This document shows, one piece after another, positions 1 through 8,193 of a stretch of DNA of 64,000 bases (position 1 is the stretch's first letter; every line of letters starts with the position of its first letter). Under the pieces are notes generated by a model. It did not search any database. It had not been told where the DNA came from and was given only the letters and a program-made list of their open reading frames with translations. This stretch comes from Leucobacter chromiireducens subsp. chromiireducens (GTDB lineage: Bacteria; Actinomycetota; Actinomycetes; Actinomycetales; Microbacteriaceae). The stretch covers positions 124,001 through 188,000 of the forward strand of contig NZ_QYAD01000002.1 in the NCBI RefSeq assembly GCF_016758255.1, written 5' to 3'. A program made the translations under genes and the position numbers.

Positions 1-193
1 GGTGGCGTCGTCTCGGATTCGTGGTGGCCTTCAAGAATAGGCGGACGAGCGACTGCTTCTTCTCGAAGTAGGCATGGCGCTCGATCTCGCCGGCGGCGTA
101 CTGCTCTTCGAGCTCACGCAGCGTGTCCTCCGCCGCGCTCGCGTCGAATCGCGAGTGCTGCTCGCCGAACTCCTCACTCGATCGGATCTGCAT
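1..193 (-). CDS. Partial SHOCT-like short protein (runs off left edge)
   Basis: Reading leftward from an ATG at 193 there are 64 codons without a stop up to the window edge, so the 3' end is missing. A GAGAGG Shine-Dalgarno sequence lies just upstream. The visible protein is acidic at the N-terminus and then has the pattern LRELEEQYAAGEIERHAYFE (residues about 25-44), which resembles the SHOCT helical-hairpin motif usually found at the C-terminus of short membrane or oligomeric proteins, followed by a basic stretch (LVRLFLKATTNPRRRH). The family assignment is by eye and its role cannot be told; what continues beyond the edge decides the class. Confidence 0.55.
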   Translation of the reverse strand, partial: MQIRSSEEFGEQHSRFDASAAEDTLRELEEQYAAGEIERHAYFEKKQSLVRLFLKATTNPRRRH

Positions 194-237
194 TCCAGCG
201 CCTCTCGTTTGTGCCTTCTGGCGGGTGGGGAAGCAGC

Positions 238-271
238 GGGCCCCTCTCCCAATCCTCGAGGAGAGGGGCCC
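238..271. terminator. Perfect 12-bp GC-rich hairpin
   Basis: GGGCCCCTCTCC (238-249) pairs perfectly with GGAGAGGGGCCC (260-271) around a 10-nt loop. It lies between hsp20 and the partial gene at the left edge. The plus-strand side is followed by TCTACGTTT; the minus-strand side has no T tract. It is a likely intrinsic terminator or transcription insulator for leftward transcripts. Confidence 0.6.
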
Positions 272-304
272 TCTACGTTTGAACCAGTGTCACAAGGAGC
301 ACCA

Positions 305-351
305 CCTGGGCAGGTAGTAACTTTCACCCACGAGCAACCTACCCGCCCAGG
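305..351. terminator. Long-loop hairpin just downstream of hsp20
   Basis: CCTGGGCAGGTAG (305-317) pairs with CTACCCGCCCAGG (339-351) with one mismatch and a 21-nt loop. It begins 8 nt past the hsp20 stop codon in the direction of hsp20 transcription, so it is the best candidate for the hsp20 terminator or 3' stabiliser. Confidence 0.5.
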
Positions 352-359
352 CGGAGTAT

Positions 360-794
360 TTACGCGGTGATCGACTTCCCTGTCGGGTGGCTGTCAAGCG
401 ACAGGTCAACTTCAATCTTGCGTGGCTTCGCCTTTGCATTCAGCGGGAGAATGACGCTCAGCACACCATCCTTATAGGTTGCGCTGATCGCCTCGGTATC
501 GATCCCCTCACCAATGCTGAACTGGCGCAGGTAAGCGCCCTCACCCCGCTCCTGGTTGATCCACTTCATTCCTTCGGACTTTCCGGTGGAACGATAGGCG
601 CGGATCGTGAGGAGCTGGCCATCGAGATCGATATCCAAGCTGCCGGGGTCAATGCCGGGAAGATCGGCTGTGACCACGTACCGGTCCTGGTCTCGGCTCA
701 GGTCCACTGGCATTGGGCGTGGGCCGCTTCGGGCCTGACGCATACCTGCCGTGACTCGCTCGAGATCAGTGAAAGGGTCAAATGTCAGTGTCAT
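360..794 (-). CDS. Hsp20/alpha-crystallin family small heat-shock protein
   Basis: 144-residue ATP-independent holdase chaperone that binds unfolding cytoplasmic proteins. The alpha-crystallin domain spans about residues 35-132: it opens with DRYVVTADLPG, and near the end has the diagnostic A-x-x-x-x-G-V-L element (ATYKDGVLSVILPL). The N-terminus (MTLTFDPFTDLERV) is typical of bacterial class A sHsps, and the length is normal. The ATG at 794 has a good GGAG ribosome site about 8 nt upstream. The gene is monocistronic, and its promoter overlaps a CIRCE operator (separate entry), so control by the HrcA repressor is expected. Confidence 0.93.
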   Translation of the reverse strand: MTLTFDPFTDLERVTAGMRQARSGPRPMPVDLSRDQDRYVVTADLPGIDPGSLDIDLDGQLLTIRAYRSTGKSEGMKWINQERGEGAYLRQFSIGEGIDTEAISATYKDGVLSVILPLNAKAKPRKIEVDLSLDSHPTGKSITA

Positions 795-820
795 TGAAAT
801 CAGTCTCCTTCCAATAGCTG

Positions 821-841
821 CCTGAGGTTGAGTTCCTCAGG
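821..841 (-). promoter_or_regulatory. Hairpin at the predicted 5' end of hsp20 mRNA
   Basis: CCTGAGG (821-827) and CCTCAGG (835-841) form a perfect 7-bp stem with a 7-nt loop. From the -10 box at 850-855 the transcription start should fall near 843, so this hairpin would sit at the extreme 5' end of the transcript. It could protect the mRNA from decay or take part in heat-dependent expression; the role is inference. Confidence 0.5.
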
Positions 842-849
842 TGGCAGAT

Positions 850-879
850 AAATTAGCACTCTCGCATCGAGAGTGCCAA
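850..879 (-). promoter_or_regulatory. CIRCE operator overlapping the hsp20 promoter
   Basis: TTAGCACTC (853-861), a 9-nt spacer, then GAGTGCCAA (871-879) match the CIRCE consensus TTAGCACTC-N9-GAGTGCTAA with a single difference. On the minus strand it contains a sigma-A-type promoter: TTGGCA (874-879), an 18-nt spacer and TAATTT (850-855). HrcA bound here would cover both promoter elements. CIRCE is the established binding site of the heat-shock repressor HrcA. Confidence 0.9.
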
Positions 880-1149
880 ATCTGCAGCGTATTGCTGCAG
901 GGACAAAGCACTCGCCTGATTCCGTACTCGGTACTTCTCTGGCCGGTGGGCCGGTGGGCCCTTGGGTCTCGGCTCTGGCGGGTACTGGACCCAGAACGGC
1001 GTGCCTGTGTGGCCCCACGGATGGTGTCCATGATTTCCGCGGAGCCGTCGACCGGAAGCCACGCAGTGGACGGCCAGAGACCGCGCAGACTGTCCGCTGT
1101 GCCACTGGTGTTTCACCGTGCAGCTGGGCCAATTCATACGCTCGGGAGT

Positions 1150-2478
1150 ATGAACAGAACAGCACGAGTAACGGTGGGTGTCTTCGCGAGTCTGGGCATG
1201 CTGAGCGTGGGCGTCGCTTCTCCGGCACGAGCCCTCGATACGAGTGATACGAGCGAAGTCCTTGAGTTTGGCTTTTCTGGCGCGCCGGAACACTGGACCG
1301 TGCCTGAGGGCGTGACGCACGTCGACATCACGACGCAGGGCGCTGGGGGCTACTTCGACTCGGACTCCGACGGTGGCTTCGGCGCGCGCGTGGAGGGCAC
1401 GATCCCGGTGACGCCAGGTGACGAATTCACGCTCGTCGTTGGTGGCGCAGGCGAACTCTCGGTGGGAGGTTTCAACGGTGGCGGAGACGGTGGTGAGGGG
1501 CTGCGACCTGGCGGTGGCGGAGGCGGTGCGACCAGCGTCGCAGTGAACGGCGAGCTTGTGCAGATAGCTGGGGGCGGCGGTGGGCAGAGCTACTCCGGTG
1601 GACAATTCAGCCGAAACAATGGCGCTGGAGCTGTCGCGACCCGGTACACACACCCGGGTGGTAGCGCTAGCCTCCTCGGAGAAGCTGGCGTCGACGGTGA
1701 CGGCCCGAGCTGGCTGCCGCCTGCCGCTGGTCTTGATGCGTACCCAGAGACCCTGCGCGGACGCGCTGGCGGCTCGGGCGGGGGCGGCGGCCTGGGTGGC
1801 GCTGCCGGCCAACCGGATGAGACTCACCCCACTTGGGGAGCCGGGATCGCAGGGACTTCAGGGACCGCGGCGACTGGCACGCAGGTCGGCGTAGGTGGGA
1901 ACGGGGCGGCGCTCGAGGTGGCAGGCGACACAAACATCGCAAACGCCGGTGGCGGTGGCGGTGGTGGCGCGATGGGTGGTGGCGGTGGCGGCACGGGTGC
2001 CGTGCACCCGACTGGCAACACGGTCGGCCTTACCGCGTCCGTTGCGGGCTCCGGCGGCGGTGGCTCGAGCCTGGGGCCGGCGGGAGCGATCTTCAGCACG
2101 GCCAATGCGCGGACGTCTGGTCTTGTTGAGATTCGCTACACACAGGAGACAGGCGGTGAAGAGCCGGGCGAAGAGCCAGGCGAAGAGCCGGGAACCAACC
2201 CCGCTGAGGAGCCAGGAACTGAGCCGGGGAAAGCGCCGAGCGAGGAGCCCAGCGGCAACCCGGGCGGGCAGCCTGCGGGAACAGAACCTCCTGCGGCGAA
2301 CTTGCCAGTAGACGGGCAGCGCTCCGCTGCGGCCACACACGCGGCACCACGCGCGCTCGCAGCGACCGGTGGCTCGGCCCCTGCGCCGTGGGCTGCGGTG
2401 GCGGGGACGCTGGTGCTCGCCGGTGCCCTCTCGGTGCTCTGGGCGCGGAGAGGCCGGGGGAGCGGAAACCGGGCCTGA
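1150..2478 (+). CDS. Secreted glycine-rich protein with LAATG cell-wall sorting signal
   Basis: 442 residues. Residues 1-28 form a Sec signal peptide (MNRTARVTVGVF...SPARA, cleavage before LDTS). About residues 40-330 are extremely glycine-rich and open with a short beta-like segment that ends VPEGVTHVDITTQGAGG, the pattern of 'glycine-rich' surface domains. Residues 336-385 are a Pro/Glu spacer of EEPG-type repeats. At 403-408 comes LAATGG, then a hydrophobic helix and a basic tail, i.e. an LPXTG-like signal of the LAXTG type used by class E sortases in high-GC actinobacteria. The frame is open far upstream, but the start at 1150 is chosen because it puts the signal peptide at the N-terminus. 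The ligand is unknown; no sortase gene lies nearby. Confidence 0.8.
   Translation: MNRTARVTVGVFASLGMLSVGVASPARALDTSDTSEVLEFGFSGAPEHWTVPEGVTHVDITTQGAGGYFDSDSDGGFGARVEGTIPVTPGDEFTLVVGGAGELSVGGFNGGGDGGEGLRPGGGGGGATSVAVNGELVQIAGGGGGQSYSGGQFSRNNGAGAVATRYTHPGGSASLLGEAGVDGDGPSWLPPAAGLDAYPETLRGRAGGSGGGGGLGGAAGQPDETHPTWGAGIAGTSGTAATGTQVGVGGNGAALEVAGDTNIANAGGGGGGGAMGGGGGGTGAVHPTGNTVGLTASVAGSGGGGSSLGPAGAIFSTANARTSGLVEIRYTQETGGEEPGEEPGEEPGTNPAEEPGTEPGKAPSEEPSGNPGGQPAGTEPPAANLPVDGQRSAAATHAAPRALAATGGSAPAPWAAVAGTLVLAGALSVLWARRGRGSGNRA
2155..2190 (+). repeat. Three 12-bp tandem repeats encoding EEPG units
   Basis: GGTGAAGAGCCG, GGCGAAGAGCCA and GGCGAAGAGCCG follow one another exactly (2155-2166, 2167-2178, 2179-2190), encoding GEEP-type units in the wall-spanning spacer of the glycine-rich protein. 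More divergent EPG units follow to about 2260. The copy number could vary between strains. Confidence 0.8.
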
Positions 2479-2536
2479 AACGGCGGCCTCTGCTACGCTG
2501 CGGACAACGTTGAAGGGAGCGTGCCTCGCGGAGAAG

Positions 2537-2758
2537 ATGGTTCCGAAGTCGCCGCGCAGCGGCAAACGGGCAATCGCAATCATTGCCGCGCTCGTGCTCT
2601 TCTCCACGCTTGCCTTCTCCGCCGCAAGCCGGGCCGAGCCCGGGGCATGGAACGTGGTGCTCCTCGTTTCAGGCTTCGTGCTGCTTGCCCTGGCGCTCTG
2701 TGAGGCCGTGCAGTGGATCTGGCGGACCATGCCACGCGGCACGGGGCCTGACGCCTAG
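2537..2758 (+). CDS. Small two-TM membrane protein
   Basis: 73 residues, not matched to a family I recognise. A basic N-terminus (MVPKSPRSGKR) is followed by one hydrophobic helix (about residues 12-31), a short loop and a second helix (about 40-62), ending with a charged tail. Codon bias towards GC at third positions and the clean two-helix layout support it as real. The ribosome site (CGGAGA) is weak; a TTG at 2510 in the same frame is an alternative start. It lies 58 bp after the glycine-rich protein gene on the same strand and its last 4 bp overlap the convergent pentapeptide gene. Confidence 0.6.
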   Translation: MVPKSPRSGKRAIAIIAALVLFSTLAFSAASRAEPGAWNVVLLVSGFVLLALALCEAVQWIWRTMPRGTGPDA

Positions 2759-3420
2759 CCGCCGATCGCCACGCCGAAGTGCCGCGCGAAGACGCCGAGA
2801 AGGTCGACGCCCTGCTCCTCGGACACGCGCGCCCCGCGCAGGCCATCGAGTCCGCGGAGCTCGGCAAACTCCAGGCCGCGGAGATCTAAGTCCTGCGACT
2901 TTGTGTGCTCGAGCACCAGCGTCTGCACGCTGCAGTGCTCGAACGCCACGCGGTTGAGGGTACTGCCACTCAGGTCAAGCTCCTCGAACCGGCATCCGAT
3001 GAACGTCACATCGCGCAGCTCGGCCGAGCGGAAGTTCACCCAGCCGAGCTTTGACCCGTCGATGCGCACCTGGGCGAGCTCGGCGTCGAACGCCTCGAAC
3101 GCGCCGATCCGAGATGAGGCGAGTTCGACATTGCGCCACGTCGTCCGCGCCGCCTGCAACCTCGGGGCAGTGACCTGCGTGAGCCGGGAGTCCGTGAACC
3201 GCGCACCGAGGAATCGCGTTTCATCCGCGACAAGCGAGGTGATCTCACACTCGCTGAACGTTGCGCCAGAGAGGTCGAGCCCAGAGGCATCGACCTGCTC
3301 GATGAGCTCCCCAACGTGGTCCTTCGCATCAGCGAGTGCCTCGACTTCGAGCGGCTCGAGGTGTGGGAGATCGAGCGAGGGCAGGGCTGGCGAGCGAAAA
3401 CGATCAGTGCGGCGGCGCAT
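2755..3420 (-). CDS. Pentapeptide-repeat protein
   Basis: 221 residues. From about residue 45 to 195 the sequence follows the A(D/N)LXX periodicity of pentapeptide repeats (GLDLSGATFSECEITSL, then FLGARF, DVTFIGCRFEELDLSGS), which fold as a right-handed quadrilateral beta-helix. The N-terminal about 40 residues are a non-repeat leader. An AAGGAG ribosome site stands just before the ATG at 3420. Some family members (Qnr, MfpA) mimic DNA and protect gyrase, but most have no known function, and nothing here picks one. It is a single gene between unrelated neighbours. Confidence 0.85.
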   Translation of the reverse strand: MRRRTDRFRSPALPSLDLPHLEPLEVEALADAKDHVGELIEQVDASGLDLSGATFSECEITSLVADETRFLGARFTDSRLTQVTAPRLQAARTTWRNVELASSRIGAFEAFDAELAQVRIDGSKLGWVNFRSAELRDVTFIGCRFEELDLSGSTLNRVAFEHCSVQTLVLEHTKSQDLDLRGLEFAELRGLDGLRGARVSEEQGVDLLGVFARHFGVAIGG

Positions 3421-3544
3421 GGCTTCTCCTTGAACGCGGGGCGTGCTGCCGATGGTATTGCCTCGCGTGCGCGGCGGCTCTGGGCTGGCGCGCGACTCGG
3501 TCTGCTACCCGCCCCCGCACTGATCTCGTCGACCGGCGAGGCCG

Positions 3545-4711
3545 TTAGGCCGGAAGCACGATCGCGCCGCGGAACGCCGGGTCGCCCCAGCGCGTCACCC
3601 GGTCGATCGTGGCGAAGGGCAGCGGCAGAGCGAACGTATCGACCCAGGTCTCGCCGTTCGGGGCCTGCACCCACGGGTCTGCGATGAGCAGCGCGTCGCC
3701 CACGACCTCGGTGGCCAGCACCCAGTGCGGGGTCGGGTCGGCAATGAGCTCGGTCAGATCGATGAGCAGCAGCACCTGTGCCCCCTCGCGCACGAATGAC
3801 ACAATCTCGTCGATCTCGAGCCAGCGCCGTTCGAGCGGCAAGCCCAGCGCCTCCGCCTGCCGCAGCGATTCGAGCTGCAGGTCGATGCGCAGTTCCTGCT
3901 CCCAGGGTTGCTCGGAGAACTCCTCGATGAACACGGGATCGGGGGTACTCAAGAAGATGTGGGGTCGCGCAGGCAGGGTGCCCGAATCGGCGCCGAGCTT
4001 CGCCGTCTCGACCGCGAGGCCGATCGGCTCGCAGGCCGGGAGGTTCGTTGCGCGCCGCCAGAACGCGATCTCCGCGGCGCGGTTCTCGGCACCGTTGTCG
4101 GCCTGGAACTCGCCAAGCCCACGCTGCTCCAGCGCGGTGAGCGCAGCGACCGCGCCGCAGGTCACATCGGTGGTCTGCCCGTAGTAGGGGGCTGTGCGCG
4201 CGGGCGCAGGAACGCGCCAGAACGACCAGGCCGCAACCGCGCTGGGCTCCTCCGCGCGGGTGCTGGGCACTGAGGGCACAGGCGTGCCGACCGCCGCGAA
4301 CCCGGCGGCTTCGAGCGCCGCGCGCTGGGCCTCGGTGAGTGGCGCGAGCGTCAGGTGCTCCTCGAAGTGCACGGCGAGAGGCGCGGGGTGTTCCTCGGTT
4401 CCCGGTTCGCCGACGAGGTCATCGCGCGCGGCGGCAACGAGGGCCGCCCACACCTCTGCGGACCCGGCCACCACATCCACGATCTTGCGATACGCGGAGA
4501 GGGGGCGGGCCGCGGTGAGGGTTGCGCCCAGCACCGATCCCGAGCTGTCGCGCGCAGTGATGGTGCGCGGGGTCCAGAGTTCGCGTTCCACGTCCCAGAG
4601 GGCGGCGCGCTCGGCCGCGTTCGCGCCGAGAGCTGCAGCGCCGCGCAGCTCAGCGGGCAGCGCTGCCCCCGACTGCGAATCGAATGTGATGTCGTGCGTT
4701 GCGGAGATCAT
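3545..4711 (-). CDS. C39-like cysteine peptidase (DUF3335-type) of a peptide-import operon
   Basis: 388 residues, predicted cytoplasmic (no signal peptide). The C-terminal half carries a C39-like papain-fold signature: YYGQTTDVTCGA (oxyanion Gln179, nucleophile Cys185), His329 in PTPHWVL and Asp345 in LLIADPW. The N-terminal about 150 residues end with LEAAGFAAVG and look GNAT-like, suggesting a two-domain protein, but this is by eye. The start codon overlaps the stop of the ABC ATPase by 4 bp (ATGA), so the two are translationally coupled. Context suggests it processes imported peptides or proteins linked to them; the substrate is not known. Confidence 0.78.
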   Translation of the reverse strand: MISATHDITFDSQSGAALPAELRGAAALGANAAERAALWDVERELWTPRTITARDSSGSVLGATLTAARPLSAYRKIVDVVAGSAEVWAALVAAARDDLVGEPGTEEHPAPLAVHFEEHLTLAPLTEAQRAALEAAGFAAVGTPVPSVPSTRAEEPSAVAAWSFWRVPAPARTAPYYGQTTDVTCGAVAALTALEQRGLGEFQADNGAENRAAEIAFWRRATNLPACEPIGLAVETAKLGADSGTLPARPHIFLSTPDPVFIEEFSEQPWEQELRIDLQLESLRQAEALGLPLERRWLEIDEIVSFVREGAQVLLLIDLTELIADPTPHWVLATEVVGDALLIADPWVQAPNGETWVDTFALPLPFATIDRVTRWGDPAFRGAIVLPA

Positions 4712-6336
4712 GCCCGCTCCTCTCGTGGAAGTGATGTGTCGCGCTCGTGCGCGATGCTGTCGCGCTCGGCAGCTGCGACGAGCACCTGGGTATAGGGGTG
4801 CTGCGGTTCTCTGAGGACCGCGGCGGTGTTGCCCTGCTCAACGATCTCGCCCAGCCGGAGCACCGTGATGCGGTCGGCAATGCGTGCCACGACCCCGAGA
4901 TCGTGCGTGATGAAGAGCATCGCGAGCTGGAGCTCATCGCGCAACCGGGCCAGCAGTGCGAGAATCTGCGCCTGCACGGACACATCGAGTGCCGAGACGC
5001 TCTCGTCGCAGATGAGCACCTGCGGGTTCGGCGCGAGCGCCCGTGCGATCGCCACGCGCTGCCGCTGCCCGCCGGAGAGCTGCGCGGGCCGGCGATCAGC
5101 CAGCGCGGGATCGAGCTCGACGAGACGCAGCAACTCGTCGACGCTGCGGCCTCGCTGGCCGCCCGCGCGCAGCGCCTCATCGAGCGACTCGCGGATGGTA
5201 AACACCGGGTTGAGTGTGGAGTACGGGTCTTGGAACACGACCTGGATCTCGCCGGGGGTGCGGCCGCGCCGACCCGCGGGGAGCGTACGCCCGGCGAGAC
5301 GGACTTCGCCCGTGTCGGGCCGCTCGAGGCCGGCGATTGCGCGCGCGAGCGTGGTCTTCCCGGATCCCGACTCGCCAACAATCGCGAGCACCTCGCCCGC
5401 GGCGACGGACACCGTGGCGTCGGCGAGCGCGGTGGTGGCGCCGAACCGCTTGGAGAGGTGCTCGGCCTCAAGCAGCGGCTCCGGCCGGGCCTCAGGCTCA
5501 CGCAGCTCATCGGTGACAGACAGGTTCGCGGCGATGAGCTGGCGCGTGTATGGGTGCTCGGGGGCGCGAAGCACCTCCGACGTAACGCCACGCTCCACCA
5601 CCTCGCCCTGCCGCATGACGAGGACACGGTCGGCCCGCCCCTCGATGACCCCCAGATCGTGGCTGATGAGGATCAGGCTCATCCGGTGCGCGAGCTGCAG
5701 CTCGCGGAGGAGATCGAGCACCTCGCCCTGCGTGCTGGCATCGAGCGCGGTGGTCGGCTCGTCCGCAATCAAGAGGCGCGGCTCGGCCGCAAGTGCCGCG
5801 GCGATCGCGACGCGCTGCCGCATGCCGCCCGAGAGTTCACCCGGGTACTGCCGCGCGACTCGCTCGGGGAGGCGCACCTCCGCGAGTCGGCGCAGCACCT
5901 CCTCATGCACGGCGGACTTGCCGATTCGTTGTCCTGTTGCGCCGGCGCGCGCTTCGATCGTGTCGGCGATCTGCGCGCCACAGCGCAGCACTGGGCTGAG
6001 ACTCGTGAAGGGATCCTGTAGGAGCAGCACCGCGCGGCGCCCGCGCACGGCCGCCCAATCCGCGTCGCGCCCGGAGGCGAGATCGTACTCGTGGTCGTCG
6101 ATGCGCGCGTCGCCCGTCGCGTGCACTCCGCGGGGGAGGAGCCCGGTGAGCGCACGGGCGGTCATCGACTTTCCGGAGCCGGACTCGCCGATCACGGCGA
6201 GCAGTTCGCCCGGCGCGACCGTGAAATCGACGGGAGCGACGAGCGTGCGCTCGCCCGCCACGACGCGCAGACCGGAGACGGCAACACCGGGGGGCGTGCC
6301 CTGAGCGTTGAGCTGTGTGTCCGATGAGGTGATCAC
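4708..6336 (-). CDS. Fused double ABC ATPase of oligopeptide importer (DppD-DppF type)
   Basis: 542 residues with two complete nucleotide-binding domains that power uptake of peptides. Domain 1: Walker A GESGSGKS, signature LSGGMRQR, Walker B LLIADEPTTALD. Domain 2: Walker A GESGSGKTT, signature LSGGQRQR, Walker B VLICDESVSALD. Each is followed by the C-terminal extension typical of OppD/DppD proteins (about HPYTRQL and HPYTQVL). The start is GTG at 6336, sharing 4 bp (GTGA) with the stop of the upstream permease; the open frame extends further up but only as the shadow of that permease. The fusion of D and F subunits in one chain is common in actinobacteria. Confidence 0.92.
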   Translation of the reverse strand: MITSSDTQLNAQGTPPGVAVSGLRVVAGERTLVAPVDFTVAPGELLAVIGESGSGKSMTARALTGLLPRGVHATGDARIDDHEYDLASGRDADWAAVRGRRAVLLLQDPFTSLSPVLRCGAQIADTIEARAGATGQRIGKSAVHEEVLRRLAEVRLPERVARQYPGELSGGMRQRVAIAAALAAEPRLLIADEPTTALDASTQGEVLDLLRELQLAHRMSLILISHDLGVIEGRADRVLVMRQGEVVERGVTSEVLRAPEHPYTRQLIAANLSVTDELREPEARPEPLLEAEHLSKRFGATTALADATVSVAAGEVLAIVGESGSGKTTLARAIAGLERPDTGEVRLAGRTLPAGRRGRTPGEIQVVFQDPYSTLNPVFTIRESLDEALRAGGQRGRSVDELLRLVELDPALADRRPAQLSGGQRQRVAIARALAPNPQVLICDESVSALDVSVQAQILALLARLRDELQLAMLFITHDLGVVARIADRITVLRLGEIVEQGNTAAVLREPQHPYTQVLVAAAERDSIAHERDTSLPREERA

Positions 6337-7199
6337 TGCATCCCCCGTTCGCGGAGTCGCTCGCCGAGGTGATCGCCGAGCACATTGATGGCCATCGCGA
6401 CGAGCACGATGAGAATCGCTGGCACCACCATCATCGCCGGGTTGTCGCCGAGGATGCCGCGGCCGTCGGTGATCTGGCGGCCCCAGTCGGGGGTGCCGGG
6501 CGCGACACCGATTCCGAGGAAGGAGAGCGAGGAGAGCGTGACGAGCGCGATCGCGAGGTTGAGCATGAAGTTGGTCATGATGAGCGGCCACACGTTCGGC
6601 ACGATGTGCTTGAACATGATGCGCGCGGGCGACAGCGACAGCATTTGCGCGGCCTCGATGTACGGCCGCGGCGCCTGCTCGGTGACGCCGGCGCGAATGA
6701 TCCGAATGTCCGAGGGGCAGAAGAGCAGCACCAGCATGATGACGGTCACCCAGTAGCCGGCCCCGAAGATGCCGGCGACCACGAGCGCGACGAGCATGAC
6801 CGGGAGCGAGAGCAGAATGTCGACCACGCGGCCCACGATCCAATCGACCGGTCCGCGGAGGTAGCCGGCAACGGTGCCGATGAGGATGGCGAGCAGCATC
6901 GATCCCGCAGCGATGACGACGGGGCCAGCCACCGCGGATCCCGTGCCCGCGAGCGTGAGCAGCAGCACATCTCGCCCCAGTTCGTCCGTGCCGAGCAGGT
7001 GTCCGGGGGAGCCCGCGGGCAGCAGCGAATCGAGAATGCTCTGCTTTGTGGCGAGCTCGGTGAGGAACGGCGAGGCGATCGCGGCGAGCACCACGAGCGC
7101 GAGGAACACCGCGGCGAGTGTAGACACCCAGTCGCGGGGGCGGCCGGGCGCGACCCGCACGTCGTTGAGCAGGGAAACCTGTCGGGTACGCGGGGTCAT
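6333..7199 (-). CDS. Oligopeptide ABC transporter permease, DppC type
   Basis: 288-residue inner-membrane subunit. The first TM helix (TLAAVFLALVVLAAIAS) follows a short cytoplasmic N-terminus, then a periplasm-side loop and the BPD transport core. The EAA-like cytoplasmic loop that docks to the ATPase is visible around EAAQMLSLSPARIMFKHIVP (about 185-205). It ends LGERLRERGMQ, as DppC proteins do. The ATG at 7199 overlaps the stop of the DppB gene by 4 bp. It forms the translocation pore with DppB. Confidence 0.93.
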   Translation of the reverse strand: MTPRTRQVSLLNDVRVAPGRPRDWVSTLAAVFLALVVLAAIASPFLTELATKQSILDSLLPAGSPGHLLGTDELGRDVLLLTLAGTGSAVAGPVVIAAGSMLLAILIGTVAGYLRGPVDWIVGRVVDILLSLPVMLVALVVAGIFGAGYWVTVIMLVLLFCPSDIRIIRAGVTEQAPRPYIEAAQMLSLSPARIMFKHIVPNVWPLIMTNFMLNLAIALVTLSSLSFLGIGVAPGTPDWGRQITDGRGILGDNPAMMVVPAILIVLVAMAINVLGDHLGERLRERGMQ

Positions 7200-8185
7200 G
7201 CGCTCAGCTCCCGTGCTCGGACTCGCGGATCGAGCAGCAGGTAGCTCATGTCCACAAGAATGGTGATGATCGCGATCGCCGCTGCGACGAGGAGGGTGAT
7301 CGCCTGCACGACGGGCAGATCCTTGAAGAGTACGGCCTCTTGCAGCAGCTGGCCGATGCCCGGCAATGCGAAGACGGTCTCGACGATGATCGTGCCCCCG
7401 ATGATGAAGGTCAGAATAAGCCCGGCACTGGTGACGATCGGGATCAGGGCCGCGCGTAGGGCGATGCGTCGCACCCGGCCCTCTGGGATGCCGCGCGCCC
7501 GTGCGAAGGTGATCGCGTCGCTCTCGAGCTCGCGGAGCACGGCGGCCCGCGTCATTCGCATCAGGATCGCTCCGATGCCTGCGGCGAGCACCGCGGCGGG
7601 CAGGAAGAGGTGCCACAGCTGATCGAGCGGGCCGTCGCCGGCACCGTACGCGGGGAAGATGGGGATCGCGATCGCGAAAACGGTGATCGCGAGGATCGCG
7701 AGAGCGAAGCTCGGCGCAGACAGTCCGAAGAGTGCGGTGGCGCTCGCGACGCGGTCGACGGGGGTGCCGGCGCGCGCGGCACTCACGATGCCGAGCGGTA
7801 CCGCGGTGATGAGGGCGAGCACGAACGAAAGCCCGATGAGCAGCGAGGTGATGCCGAGCCGGCTGCTGATCACCGCGGTGACCGGCTGCTGGAGTCGGAT
7901 CGAGATGCCGAAGTCACCGCGAATGGCGCTCCACAGCCAGTCGAAGTACCGCACGAGGAACGGGTCATCGAGGTGGTACTGCGCGCGGATCGCGGCGATT
8001 GCTTCGGGTGAGCTCGGCCGGTTGCCGAGCAGATTCTTCACGAGATCGCCGGGGGCGAGGTACAAGAGCGTGAAGGTGAGGAACGAGAGCACAAGCAGGA
8101 TGACGAGCACCCCGCCAATGCGCAATGTGAGCGTGCGGGCCAGGCGGCGCCCACCGGGGGCGCCGCCTGCGCGTGTGGCTGACAT
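7196..8185 (-). CDS. Oligopeptide ABC transporter permease, DppB type
   Basis: 329 residues. The N-terminal helix (IGGVLVILLVLSFLTFTLLY) is followed by the family hallmark APGD and a DPF-x-x-x-Y-x-W loop (LDDPFLVRYFDWLW, GDFGISI), then five more TM helices and the ATPase-docking loop (ITFARARGIPEGRVRRIALR). The length fits the DppB family. It begins 8 bp after the binding-protein gene ends, in the order binding protein, B, C, ATPase, peptidase, all on the minus strand with 4-bp overlaps, so one mRNA is expected. Confidence 0.94.
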   Translation of the reverse strand: MSATRAGGAPGGRRLARTLTLRIGGVLVILLVLSFLTFTLLYLAPGDLVKNLLGNRPSSPEAIAAIRAQYHLDDPFLVRYFDWLWSAIRGDFGISIRLQQPVTAVISSRLGITSLLIGLSFVLALITAVPLGIVSAARAGTPVDRVASATALFGLSAPSFALAILAITVFAIAIPIFPAYGAGDGPLDQLWHLFLPAAVLAAGIGAILMRMTRAAVLRELESDAITFARARGIPEGRVRRIALRAALIPIVTSAGLILTFIIGGTIIVETVFALPGIGQLLQEAVLFKDLPVVQAITLLVAAAIAIITILVDMSYLLLDPRVRARELSA

Positions 8186-8193
8186 GGGGGTGC

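Larger units (their letters stand above)
795..1149. other. Divergent intergenic region hsp20 / glycine-rich surface protein
   Basis: A 355-bp gap. The left part holds the hsp20 leader hairpin and CIRCE promoter. The rest contains paired CTGCAG hexamers about 20 bp right of CIRCE and a short tandem of GGCCGGTG near 940-960. No convincing promoter for the rightward gene and no small gene were found. An open frame extends leftward from 1150 but lacks protein-like character. Confidence 0.5.

Noticed and set aside
841-1149. N-terminal extension of the glycine-rich protein back to 841
   Set aside because: It would cross the CIRCE promoter and bury the signal peptide in the interior of the protein.
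2155-2260. CRISPR-like short repeat array
   Set aside because: Units are 12 bp, contiguous and in frame in a coding region; no spacers.
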